Part shown: piece after piece, positions 25,687 through 33,748 of the stretch
Layout of the letters: the number at the start of each line of letters is the position of its first letter
How positions within the stretch are numbered: position 1 is the stretch's first letter
NCBI RefSeq assembly: GCF_030519355.1
Contig: NZ_JAUMKC010000021.1
Location: 44,225 to 108,224 of the forward strand
Direction of reading: 5' to 3'
DNA: 64,000 bases
Source: Mucilaginibacter sp. L3T2-6
Lineage (GTDB): Bacteria; Bacteroidota; Bacteroidia; Sphingobacteriales; Sphingobacteriaceae
The notes under the pieces: generated by a model
The model's database searches: none
What the model was told of the DNA's origin: nothing
What the model saw: the letters and a program-made list of their open reading frames with translations, nothing else
Made by a program: the position numbers and the translations under genes

Positions 25687-26168
25687 TCATCACAAATTTC
25701 AGAATTTTTTTGCGACTGAATGATTGCAAATAAAACGCCTTGCAAACTAATAAAGCAACGGCTCCGGTAACATTAGTGTAACGTCAAAGCGATCAAGACG
25801 TCCTGTTGATTCCAACCTTAAAAAATAAGTGCTGCCTGGCACGATTAGTATCTACTAATAATATAGTTTAAAAAGCTTATTTTATATTTATTCATAAAGA
25901 ATAATATCCGCTGATTAAAAACCTCACTCATAACACCGTAAGCAAAGAAGCCGGAACATACCTCGCGTATCTTCCGGCTACAATTAACTAATAACTGCCA
26001 TATTATTATCGTTATTTTTTTGCTCTGATAATATAGGTAGTGTCCTTTTGAAACGGCGAAAGTATCCCTTTGTTGCAAATAATTTCTGTAAATAATTCGT
26101 TACAGTTAAAAAATATATTGTAAAGAACAAGTTACAGTCAAATATTTTACTTAGACGAAAAATGAACA
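25687..26168. other. Intergenic region with hairpin before susC
   Basis: About 480 AT-rich bases without a credible gene; two minus-strand ORFs at 25845-26169 look like chance frames. It contains a long hairpin at 25949-25979: AGCCGGAA pairs with TTCCGGCT, then ATAC with GTAT, around a CTCGC loop. Repeats of the words GTTACAGT and TGTAAA lie at 26098-26140, upstream of the susC promoter. Confidence 0.5.
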
Positions 26169-26176
26169 TACGTTTG
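26169..26176 (+). promoter_or_regulatory. -7 promoter element of susCD
   Basis: TACGTTTG, an exact TAnnTTTG match, with TTTTA 18-20 bases upstream in the -33 position. It gives a leader of about 15 or 60 bases depending on which susC ATG is used. Confidence 0.5.
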
Positions 26177-26238
26177 TCCCCTTAAAAGGCGTTTATATGA
26201 AAACGCTAAGATTAACTATCAAACTTATCTATTTATTC

Positions 26239-29200
26239 ATGAAAAAAATTCTACTTCTGAATTTGTGCTTACTCCTTTTAGCTGTCAACCAGCTATTTGC
26301 ACAAACTCATACCGTTACCGGGAAGGTTACGGCTAAGGAGGACGGTTTACCGCTGCCAGGGGTATCGGTAACTGTAAAGGGGACCACTACCGGTACGCAA
26401 ACCGACGTTAATGGTCATTATTCACTTAATGTGCCCAACAACGCACAGCTGTCATTTAGCTTTTTGGGCTATGCATCGCAATTGTTAACACCAAGCGGCG
26501 ACAGACTGGACGTTGTGATGACTGCCACTGCGCAGCAACTGGGCGAGGTTGTAGTTACCGGCGCGTTGGGTTTGACCCGTACGCGTAACCAGCAAAGCTA
26601 CGCAGCTCAGCAAGTTGCGGGTGATGAAGTAAGCAAACAGCGCTCAAACAACTTTATAGATGGATTATCGGGCAAGGTGGCCGGTTTGGAAATCCGCCAG
26701 AATAATACCCTTGGCGGTTCAACAAACGTGGTTTTACGCGGCACAAAATCAATCTATGGCAACAACCAGGCGCTTTTCGTTATCGATGGCGTGCCTATTG
26801 GTAATGAAAATACCAACGGCAGCAATCAGCAGTCCGGTGGCGGTGGTTATGATTACGGCAGCCCTGCATCAGATATCAACCCTGACGATATACAGGACGT
26901 TACGGTGTTAAAAGGGGCAGGAGCAACAGCGCTTTATGGTTCGCGGGGCAGCAACGGTGTAATCCTGATTACCACCAAACATCCTAAAAAAGGCCTTGGT
27001 ATCACTATTAATTCAACGGTAAGCATGGGTGAGATCGATAAATCCACCTTCCCTAAATACCAGACACAGTATGGTGCAGGTTATGGCCCTGGTTTTTATA
27101 GCGCAGATATCTTTGGCAACCCTAATGCGAAAGTTGTACAAACCGACGCCGATGCTTCAAATGGTTCTAAATTCGATCCTAACCTGATGGTTTACCAGTG
27201 GGATGCTTTCGATCCAAGCTCGCCAAACTATGGTAAAGCTACGCCATGGGTGGCTGCTAAAAATGATCCAAGCACTTTTTTCAGAAAGCCGATATCTACT
27301 GACCAAAGTATCATGATTACCAATGGCGGCGAGAACGGTACTTTCAAGCTGGGCTACACTAAAAACATCGAAAACGGTGTAATCCCAAATAGCAAGCTGG
27401 ATAAAAATCTGGTTGATTTTGCCGGAACCTACAACATCACCAAAAACCTGACTGCAGGCGCCAGCATCAATTATTACAATACCAACGGTACAGGCAGGGG
27501 CGGTACGGGGTATGACGGTTCAAACTCCGACAACCGTAACGTAATGTCGGGTTTCCGCCAGTGGTGGGAAACTAACGTAGATGTGCAGGAACTGAAACAG
27601 GCTTATGAGCGCACCAAATCGAACGTTACCTGGAATATGGCAGATCCAATCGATGGCAATACGTTCCCGGCATACTGGAATAACCCTTACTGGGTGGTTG
27701 ACCATAACTACGAAACAGATAGCCGCAACAGGTACCTGGGTAATGTTAGCCTGAACTATAAACCTGTGCCATGGATCAACATTTTGGGCCGCGTTTCATT
27801 GGATACCTACTCTGAACTCCAGGAAGAGCGCTACGACGTCGGTAGCATCGGGTTACCTTATTATTCAAGGTTTAACCATAACTACTCCGAAACCAACTTC
27901 GATTTGTTGGCCAATATGGACAAAAACCTTAGCAATAGCTTTAACCTGAAAGCCTTACTGGGAACAAACATCAGGAAAAACAACGAGAACAGCATTTCAG
28001 CTAGCACCAACGGCGGTTTAATCATCCCAGGCTTGTACTCGCTGTCCAATACTTTAAATTCACCATTATCTCCTGTTGAAGCAGATTATAACAGGCAGAT
28101 AAACGGCGTTTTTGCCGGTGCCACTCTCACTTGGAAAAACATGCTGACTTTGGATGCTACCATTAGAAGAGATCAGTCATCTACATTGCCGGAATCGAAC
28201 AATGCGTACTATTACCCATCCGTATCAGCAGGCTTTGTTTTTTCAGAATTGCTTAAGCAATGGAAGTGGTTGTCATATGGTAAATTAAGAGCGAGCTATG
28301 CACAGGTTGGTAGTGATGCACCGATCTACAGTGTATTCGATACATACATCATAGTTCCTCCATTCGGTTCAAATCCACAGGCTGTGCTATCGGCCACCAA
28401 AAATAATGGTGACCTTAAGCCTGAACAGACAAAGAGCAAAGAAGTCGGCCTTGAATTATCATTCTTCAACAACCGTTTGGGATTTGACGGAAGCTATTAT
28501 ATAACTAACACATTTGATGAAATCATGCCGGTTAATGTATCAAATGCTACCGGTTATACTTATAAATATTTAAACGCGGGTAATATCCAGAATAAAGGTT
28601 TTGAGTTGTCGTTAAACGGAACGCCGATTAAAAGCCGCAATTTCAATTGGAAAATTAACGTAAACTTTACCCGCAACCGCAACAAAGTTACCGCACTGTA
28701 CAAAGACGCCTCAGGACAGGAAGCACAGAACCTGCAACTGGCAGGCTTCCAGAACGGCGAAACGTTGAACGCTCCGCTGGGCGGCTCATTGGGTACCATC
28801 CGTGGAACCGATTTTATTTATACAAACGGTCAAAGAACGGTTGGTCCTGACGGCCAATACCTGATTTCGAATACATCGAACCAAAATATCGGTAACACTA
28901 ATCCCGACTGGACAGGCGGTATCAATAACAGCTTCAGGTATAAAAACCTATCGCTGAGCTTCCTCATCGATATTCGTAAAGGTGGTTCGGTATTCTCAAA
29001 TGACCTTGCTTATGGTTTAGCCGATGGTATTTATCCATTAACCGCTTATACCAACGATTTAGGCAACCCGGTTCGTAACACGCTGGCAAACGGCGGTGGC
29101 TTTATCCGTCCCGGCGTTACCGCCGATGGTAAACCTAATACCGTTCGTGTATCGGGTAATAACTATGGCGATTTTGGCGACGGTTCAGGATTACTGCCAT

Positions 29201-29466
29201 TAAAAGAATTTGTTTACGATGCAGGTTTTATTAAGCTGCGCGAGGCAATTATAGGTTATGATTTGCCGGGCAGCGCTTTAAGCAAGCTTGGTCCCGTTAA
29301 AGGTGTTACCTTCCAGCTTATCGGCCGTAACTTATGGATGATCCATAAAAACCTTCCCTATGCCGATCCTGAAGACGGCCTGTCATCAGGTAACCTGCAG
29401 GGTGTCCAGGAGGGCGTTTATCCAACAGTTAGAACTATCGCATTCAACTTAAAACTTACCTTCTAA
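26239..29466 (+). CDS. SusC/RagA-family TonB-dependent outer membrane receptor
   Basis: A TonB-dependent outer membrane transporter of about 1075 residues. It has a signal peptide ending NQLFAQ, a carboxypeptidase-regulatory-like beta domain at about 25-100 (VTGKVTAKEDG...GVSVTVKGT), a TonB-box-like LGEVVVTGALG, a plug domain at about 110-240 with the SusC signature region ending GSRGSNGVILITTK, and a 22-strand barrel with terminal Phe. It imports a ligand captured by the SusD lipoprotein encoded 12 bases downstream. An upstream in-frame ATG at 26197 would add 14 residues before the signal peptide; 26239 gives the standard signal sequence. The ligand is unknown. Confidence 0.94.
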   Translation: MKKILLLNLCLLLLAVNQLFAQTHTVTGKVTAKEDGLPLPGVSVTVKGTTTGTQTDVNGHYSLNVPNNAQLSFSFLGYASQLLTPSGDRLDVVMTATAQQLGEVVVTGALGLTRTRNQQSYAAQQVAGDEVSKQRSNNFIDGLSGKVAGLEIRQNNTLGGSTNVVLRGTKSIYGNNQALFVIDGVPIGNENTNGSNQQSGGGGYDYGSPASDINPDDIQDVTVLKGAGATALYGSRGSNGVILITTKHPKKGLGITINSTVSMGEIDKSTFPKYQTQYGAGYGPGFYSADIFGNPNAKVVQTDADASNGSKFDPNLMVYQWDAFDPSSPNYGKATPWVAAKNDPSTFFRKPISTDQSIMITNGGENGTFKLGYTKNIENGVIPNSKLDKNLVDFAGTYNITKNLTAGASINYYNTNGTGRGGTGYDGSNSDNRNVMSGFRQWWETNVDVQELKQAYERTKSNVTWNMADPIDGNTFPAYWNNPYWVVDHNYETDSRNRYLGNVSLNYKPVPWINILGRVSLDTYSELQEERYDVGSIGLPYYSRFNHNYSETNFDLLANMDKNLSNSFNLKALLGTNIRKNNENSISASTNGGLIIPGLYSLSNTLNSPLSPVEADYNRQINGVFAGATLTWKNMLTLDATIRRDQSSTLPESNNAYYYPSVSAGFVFSELLKQWKWLSYGKLRASYAQVGSDAPIYSVFDTYIIVPPFGSNPQAVLSATKNNGDLKPEQTKSKEVGLELSFFNNRLGFDGSYYITNTFDEIMPVNVSNATGYTYKYLNAGNIQNKGFELSLNGTPIKSRNFNWKINVNFTRNRNKVTALYKDASGQEAQNLQLAGFQNGETLNAPLGGSLGTIRGTDFIYTNGQRTVGPDGQYLISNTSNQNIGNTNPDWTGGINNSFRYKNLSLSFLIDIRKGGSVFSNDLAYGLADGIYPLTAYTNDLGNPVRNTLANGGGFIRPGVTADGKPNTVRVSGNNYGDFGDGSGLLPLKEFVYDAGFIKLREAIIGYDLPGSALSKLGPVKGVTFQLIGRNLWMIHKNLPYADPEDGLSSGNLQGVQEGVYPTVRTIAFNLKLTF

Positions 29467-29478
29467 TTTTAATTAGAT

Positions 29479-30957
29479 ATGAAAAAAACTACATTGATTT
29501 TTGCAGCGTTGCTGACATTGTCGGCCTGCAAAAAGGATCTAACGAGTTTAAACAAAGATCCCAAAAATCCGCCAGTGGTGCCATCATACGCGCTATTTAC
29601 CGAAGCGGAAAGGTTATTGGCAAACACAATGACTACTCCAAGCGTAAATTCAAACATATTCCGCCTGATTGAGCAGCAGTGGACGGAAACGCAATACCTG
29701 AATGAAACACAATACCAGCTCACCTATCGTAAACAACCAGACGGATTATGGGCATCATTCTATTCAAGCGTTTTGATAAACTTCGAAAAATCTAAACAGG
29801 CCATGTCTATTGACGTGAAGGATGCGGCAACCCTCAAAAATGAGACCGCAATGGCTGATATCCTGCAGGTTTATACTTATTATTACCTGGTTACAACTTT
29901 TGGAAATATCCCTTACTCAGAAGCATTGGATATTAACAAACCGTTCCCAAAATATGATGATGCAAAAACCGTTTACAGCCAGTTGCTCACCCGTTTGGAT
30001 GCTGATATTGCAGCATTGGATCCGGGTGCCGGTACCATCGGGTCTGCCGATATAATTTATGGCGGCGACATAGCCAAGTGGCAAAAGTTTGCAAATTCGT
30101 TTAAGCTGAAGATGGGTATTACGATAGCTGATTCGGACCCTGCCACCGCGCAGGCTACCGTCCAGTCGGCAGTGTCGGCAGGCGTATTTACCTCCAACGA
30201 CGATAACGCACTGTTTCAGTATGTAGCAACACCTCCAAACACTAACCCGGTTTGGGTTAATCTGGTGCAGAGCGGCCGGCATGACTTTATAGCCACCAGC
30301 GAATTTATGAATATGCTGAATCCCGGCAAAGTTAATCAGGACCCAAGGTTGCCTTACTACTTTGCCCCAAGCCTGGCGCATGATCAGTATGTGGGCGCAC
30401 CCAACGGATCAGGCAACGGAAGCCTTGCTTTTGCGCAATACTCATTGCCCGGCGGTCCGTTGTTAACACCGGGCGCGGAAGGCAGTCTTACCAATCCTGA
30501 TTTTCCAGGCGATCTGCTCGATTATTCCGAGACGGAGTTTAATCTGGCTGAAGCCGTTGCACGCGGATTTGCCGGTGTAAGCGGTACTGTTGAATCGCAT
30601 TACAATGCTGCCGTAACTGCTTCTGTTGAGTATTGGACCGGCGATGCCGCTGCAGCCGCAACATATCTAACCTTCGCGAATGTTAAATATGCCACAGCTT
30701 TAGGCGCTACCCCACTTCAGAAAATTGCAGGCCAGGAATACATTGCCCTTTACAACAGGGGATGGGATGCCTGGACAGTAAACCGCAGGCTCGACTATCC
30801 AAAACTGGTACCTCCGCCAAATGCATTCAGCGATTTCCCGGTTCGTTTTACTTATCCTATCAGCGAGCAAAACGTTAACCAGCCAAATTACGAGAAAGCA
30901 GCGGCTGCTATAGGTGGTGATAAAGTTACCACCAGGCTGTTTTTTGATACCAAGTAA
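29479..30957 (+). CDS. SusD/RagB-family nutrient-binding lipoprotein
   Basis: A 492-residue surface lipoprotein (lipobox LSAC, Cys17) that forms the lid of the SusC transporter and binds its substrate. The helical repeat architecture with SLNKDPKNPP near the N-terminus and a W-x-x-WTVNRRLDYP segment near the C-terminus fits the SusD-like group 2, whose members I associate with peptide as well as glycan uptake. It is translated right after susC. A terminator follows at 31005. No glycanase is in the operon, and the neighbouring convergent gene is a dipeptidyl peptidase, so a peptide ligand is possible. Confidence 0.93.
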   Translation: MKKTTLIFAALLTLSACKKDLTSLNKDPKNPPVVPSYALFTEAERLLANTMTTPSVNSNIFRLIEQQWTETQYLNETQYQLTYRKQPDGLWASFYSSVLINFEKSKQAMSIDVKDAATLKNETAMADILQVYTYYYLVTTFGNIPYSEALDINKPFPKYDDAKTVYSQLLTRLDADIAALDPGAGTIGSADIIYGGDIAKWQKFANSFKLKMGITIADSDPATAQATVQSAVSAGVFTSNDDNALFQYVATPPNTNPVWVNLVQSGRHDFIATSEFMNMLNPGKVNQDPRLPYYFAPSLAHDQYVGAPNGSGNGSLAFAQYSLPGGPLLTPGAEGSLTNPDFPGDLLDYSETEFNLAEAVARGFAGVSGTVESHYNAAVTASVEYWTGDAAAAATYLTFANVKYATALGATPLQKIAGQEYIALYNRGWDAWTVNRRLDYPKLVPPPNAFSDFPVRFTYPISEQNVNQPNYEKAAAAIGGDKVTTRLFFDTK

Positions 30958-31004
30958 TATAATACACTCGCCAGGACTACTAAGTTTCTAAAGCTTCAAG
31001 TCTT

Positions 31005-31040
31005 ACACCCCGGTTATGAAAGTGGCCGGGGTGTTTTATG
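31005..31040 (+). terminator. Terminator of the susCD operon
   Basis: A perfect 9-bp stem ACACCCCGG/CCGGGGTGT at 31005-31013 and 31026-31034, followed by TTTTAT, 48 bases past the susD stop. Confidence 0.85.
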
Positions 31041-31195
31041 TAAGAGCTTATCCACCTGGCTTTGCGTAGCAGGGAATTTTAACCCGGCGAAAGATTGTCC
31101 TGATCTGAGTGAACGTTTACTTGTCCGCCAATAATGTCGCTGAATAAACCTTTATCGCTCGTTCCTGCATTGAAATGACGAGACGGAAAAGGTTG

Positions 31196-31234
31196 GAAGA
31201 AAAAAAGCCTGCTCCCAAATTTGAAGCAGGCTTT
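31196..31234 (-). terminator. Terminator of the DPP-IV-like peptidase gene
   Basis: A perfect 9-bp stem AAGCCTGCT/AGCAGGCTT on the minus strand, followed by TTTTTTCTTCC, 25 bases past the stop. Confidence 0.88.
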
Positions 31235-31257
31235 ATAAAGTTTAGTTAGTTTTGAAG

Positions 31258-33609
31258 TTACCTTCCGCCACTTGGGTTGCGGGGATCTGGTTTTCCCTTT
31301 AGCTGGTATTCTTTCGGAGGCTCGGCGCCCAAAAGGTTTTTTACAAAATAATCCCACCGGCGGCGCATCATATATAGCGAATATTGGCCATAGCCATGCG
31401 GCATGTTAGGGAATACTACCAGGTCATAATCTTTTCCTGCTTTTTCAAGCGCCTCAATAACCAGCATAGTATTGTATGGAGGTACGTTATCATCTAAAAG
31501 GCCATGAGCAAGCATCAGCTTTCCTTTTAAGTTTTTAGCGATGTTCTCGTTGCCCTGGGCTGGATAGTCAGAATTGGTTACCAGGCCGTTATAACGTTCG
31601 CCCCAATCATCTTCGTAGTTCAGGTTTTCGTGGTTGCCTGATTCTGATATGCCGACTTTAAAGAAATCCGGATAACGGAACATAGCGCATGCGGTAGCGA
31701 AACCACCGCCTGAGTGACCCCAGATACCTACGCGGGTAGTGTCCATATAAGGATATTTTGCGGCAAGCTGGCGGATTCCGGTGATCTGGTCGGGTAAGGT
31801 ATTCTCGCCCATGTTGCCATAGCTCATATCATGATACCTTTTTGAGCGGTTAGGATTGCTGGTGCCTTCAATTTCGACCACAATAAAGCCGAGTTCAGCA
31901 AGCGCCTGCCCATCTCCGCGCGAGGCTGCAAAAGACCAGCTGCCTACACTGCCGCCCTGCGGACCAGGGTAGATATAATCGATAATCGGATATTTTTTGT
32001 TTGGGTCGAGTTTTGATGGGGTTATTAACAAACCGTAGATATCCGTTTTGCCATCATGCGCTTTAACCGAAAAAGTAGTCAATGGTTTCCAGCCGGTGGC
32101 TTGCAATCTTGAAATATCGGCCTTTTCTAAAGTAGCGATCATTTTGCCATTTAAATCGCGTAGTACAGTAACCGGCGGCACATCAGGTTTTGAATAGCTA
32201 TCCACAAAATATTTTCCGTCTGGCGATAAGCTAACGCTGTGATTGCCTGCTTCCGGGGTAAGTGTGGCAAAATGCTTTCCATCAAAACCTACTTTACAAA
32301 GCTGTTGAAAATAAGGATTTTCAGCCTGCCGGCATGTTGTCGTAAAATACAGCATCCGGTTCTTTTCATCAACCTTTAGCAGGCGGCCAACTACAAAGTC
32401 GCCTTTGGTTATCTGGTTTTTTAGCTTACCGGTCGTAGCATCATATAAGTAAAGGTGTCCCCAGTTATCGCGTTCCGAGTACCATATAATTTCGTTGGAT
32501 TTATCGAGGTAACGCCAGTTGATAGCGCCGCGACCTGACTCGAACTGGGTTGGCACAGTTTCTTCGAACACTTCCCGAACATCGCCGGTATTGCAGTCGG
32601 CTATGCGGAATTTCTCTATTTTATGATCGCGTGAGGTTGATACGAACGCAAGTTTGCTGTTGTCTGAGCTGAAATCAACATCGTCCATCTGGCCGCTGCT
32701 GGCAATATCGTCGCTCAGCGTAGCACGATGCGGGTCTGGCGCAACTTTAGTCATTACGACTTTCGGATTTTCCACATCAATAATACAGCGCTGTATCATA
32801 GGTATTTCGCCGCCCGGTAATGGGTATTTCCATTCTTTAAGGGTTGGCTTACCCACATTAGTAGTAACCAGGTACATGTCGCTCACTTTGCGCTGGTCAT
32901 CTTTAAATGTTACAATCTTTTTTGAGTCAGCCGACCAAACCAGGATGGCATTATCGCTGTGTTTCCAGCCTGCGTTATCGGTTGCGTAGCCATAATCCTT
33001 TATACCATCGGTAGTAAGCTGTGTTTCCTTTTGTGTTTCCATATCGCGTACCCAAAGGTTCCAGTCGCGGATGAAGACGCCTTTTTTACCGTCGGGCGAT
33101 ATATTCAGTCCTCCAAAGCCACCGCGGCCTCCACGACCGCCGCGCCTGCCGCCGCCTCTCATTTCACCAGCCGGGGAACTGTCAGCAGTTATGGCATAAG
33201 AGCCGAGATCGGCTTTCCATCGTTTGCCATCAGCCGAAAATGTTATGGATTTACCATCCGGCGCAAAATTGATGCTGACAAAAGGCAACATAGATGCGGT
33301 ATATTGCTTACCGGTAGCCGCGGATAACGACGCAGCCAGTTTTGCCTGGTCGAATGCAGCAGAGCGTGTGCCCTTTGCAGGGTTTACAATAATAAATTCG
33401 CTGCCATTAGCGGTAAGATTACGGTACCAGAACCGGCCGTCGGGCAACCAGTCGGGGCGAACGCTTGCGTTGTCTATCAAAGGTTCGGTGCCATAGCTTA
33501 AAAAGCTTTCAGCGCGCTCATAATCTTTAGCAGTTAAGGCCTGTCCCTGCTGGGCGTGAGCAGATAATACCAGCGCGCAAGGTATTACCGTGAGTAATAA
33601 TTTGTTCAT
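31258..33609 (-). CDS. S9 family peptidase, dipeptidyl peptidase IV-like
   Basis: A secreted serine peptidase of about 783 residues that removes dipeptides from N-termini, often after proline. It has a signal peptide (MNKLLLTVIPCALVLSAHAQ), a DPP-IV-type beta-propeller at about 80-500 and a C-terminal alpha/beta-hydrolase domain with Ser in GHSGGGF (near residue 631), Asp in LLDDNVP and His in MPHGYGQ. A loop of the propeller at about 155-175 carries a run of Arg-Gly repeats (RRGGRGGRGG) unusual for the family. I chose the ATG at 33609; the open frame to 33636 adds nine polar residues before the signal peptide. It probably provides peptides to the neighbouring susCD system. Confidence 0.92.
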   Translation of the reverse strand: MNKLLLTVIPCALVLSAHAQQGQALTAKDYERAESFLSYGTEPLIDNASVRPDWLPDGRFWYRNLTANGSEFIIVNPAKGTRSAAFDQAKLAASLSAATGKQYTASMLPFVSINFAPDGKSITFSADGKRWKADLGSYAITADSSPAGEMRGGGRRGGRGGRGGFGGLNISPDGKKGVFIRDWNLWVRDMETQKETQLTTDGIKDYGYATDNAGWKHSDNAILVWSADSKKIVTFKDDQRKVSDMYLVTTNVGKPTLKEWKYPLPGGEIPMIQRCIIDVENPKVVMTKVAPDPHRATLSDDIASSGQMDDVDFSSDNSKLAFVSTSRDHKIEKFRIADCNTGDVREVFEETVPTQFESGRGAINWRYLDKSNEIIWYSERDNWGHLYLYDATTGKLKNQITKGDFVVGRLLKVDEKNRMLYFTTTCRQAENPYFQQLCKVGFDGKHFATLTPEAGNHSVSLSPDGKYFVDSYSKPDVPPVTVLRDLNGKMIATLEKADISRLQATGWKPLTTFSVKAHDGKTDIYGLLITPSKLDPNKKYPIIDYIYPGPQGGSVGSWSFAASRGDGQALAELGFIVVEIEGTSNPNRSKRYHDMSYGNMGENTLPDQITGIRQLAAKYPYMDTTRVGIWGHSGGGFATACAMFRYPDFFKVGISESGNHENLNYEDDWGERYNGLVTNSDYPAQGNENIAKNLKGKLMLAHGLLDDNVPPYNTMLVIEALEKAGKDYDLVVFPNMPHGYGQYSLYMMRRRWDYFVKNLLGAEPPKEYQLKGKPDPRNPSGGR

Positions 33610-33748
33610 TTTGTTAAGTCGGTCAGTTATTAGCAAACCAAGCTACAGCAAATAAATAGATTTCACAAATTTGAGAGGTTGTGTAATATTATTGTGGCAG
33701 AAGAGGGGGATTGATAGTTTTGATACCGGCAAGCCGGCATGTTATTTT

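Noticed and set aside
25845..26169. Two minus-strand ORFs of 60-77 codons before susC
   Set aside because: They lie in AT-rich sequence with a low-complexity, Phe/Lys/Asn-rich translation typical of chance frames.
29917..30381. A 154-codon minus-strand ORF within susD
   Set aside because: Antisense shadow of a well-supported SusD gene, with no recognisable domain.
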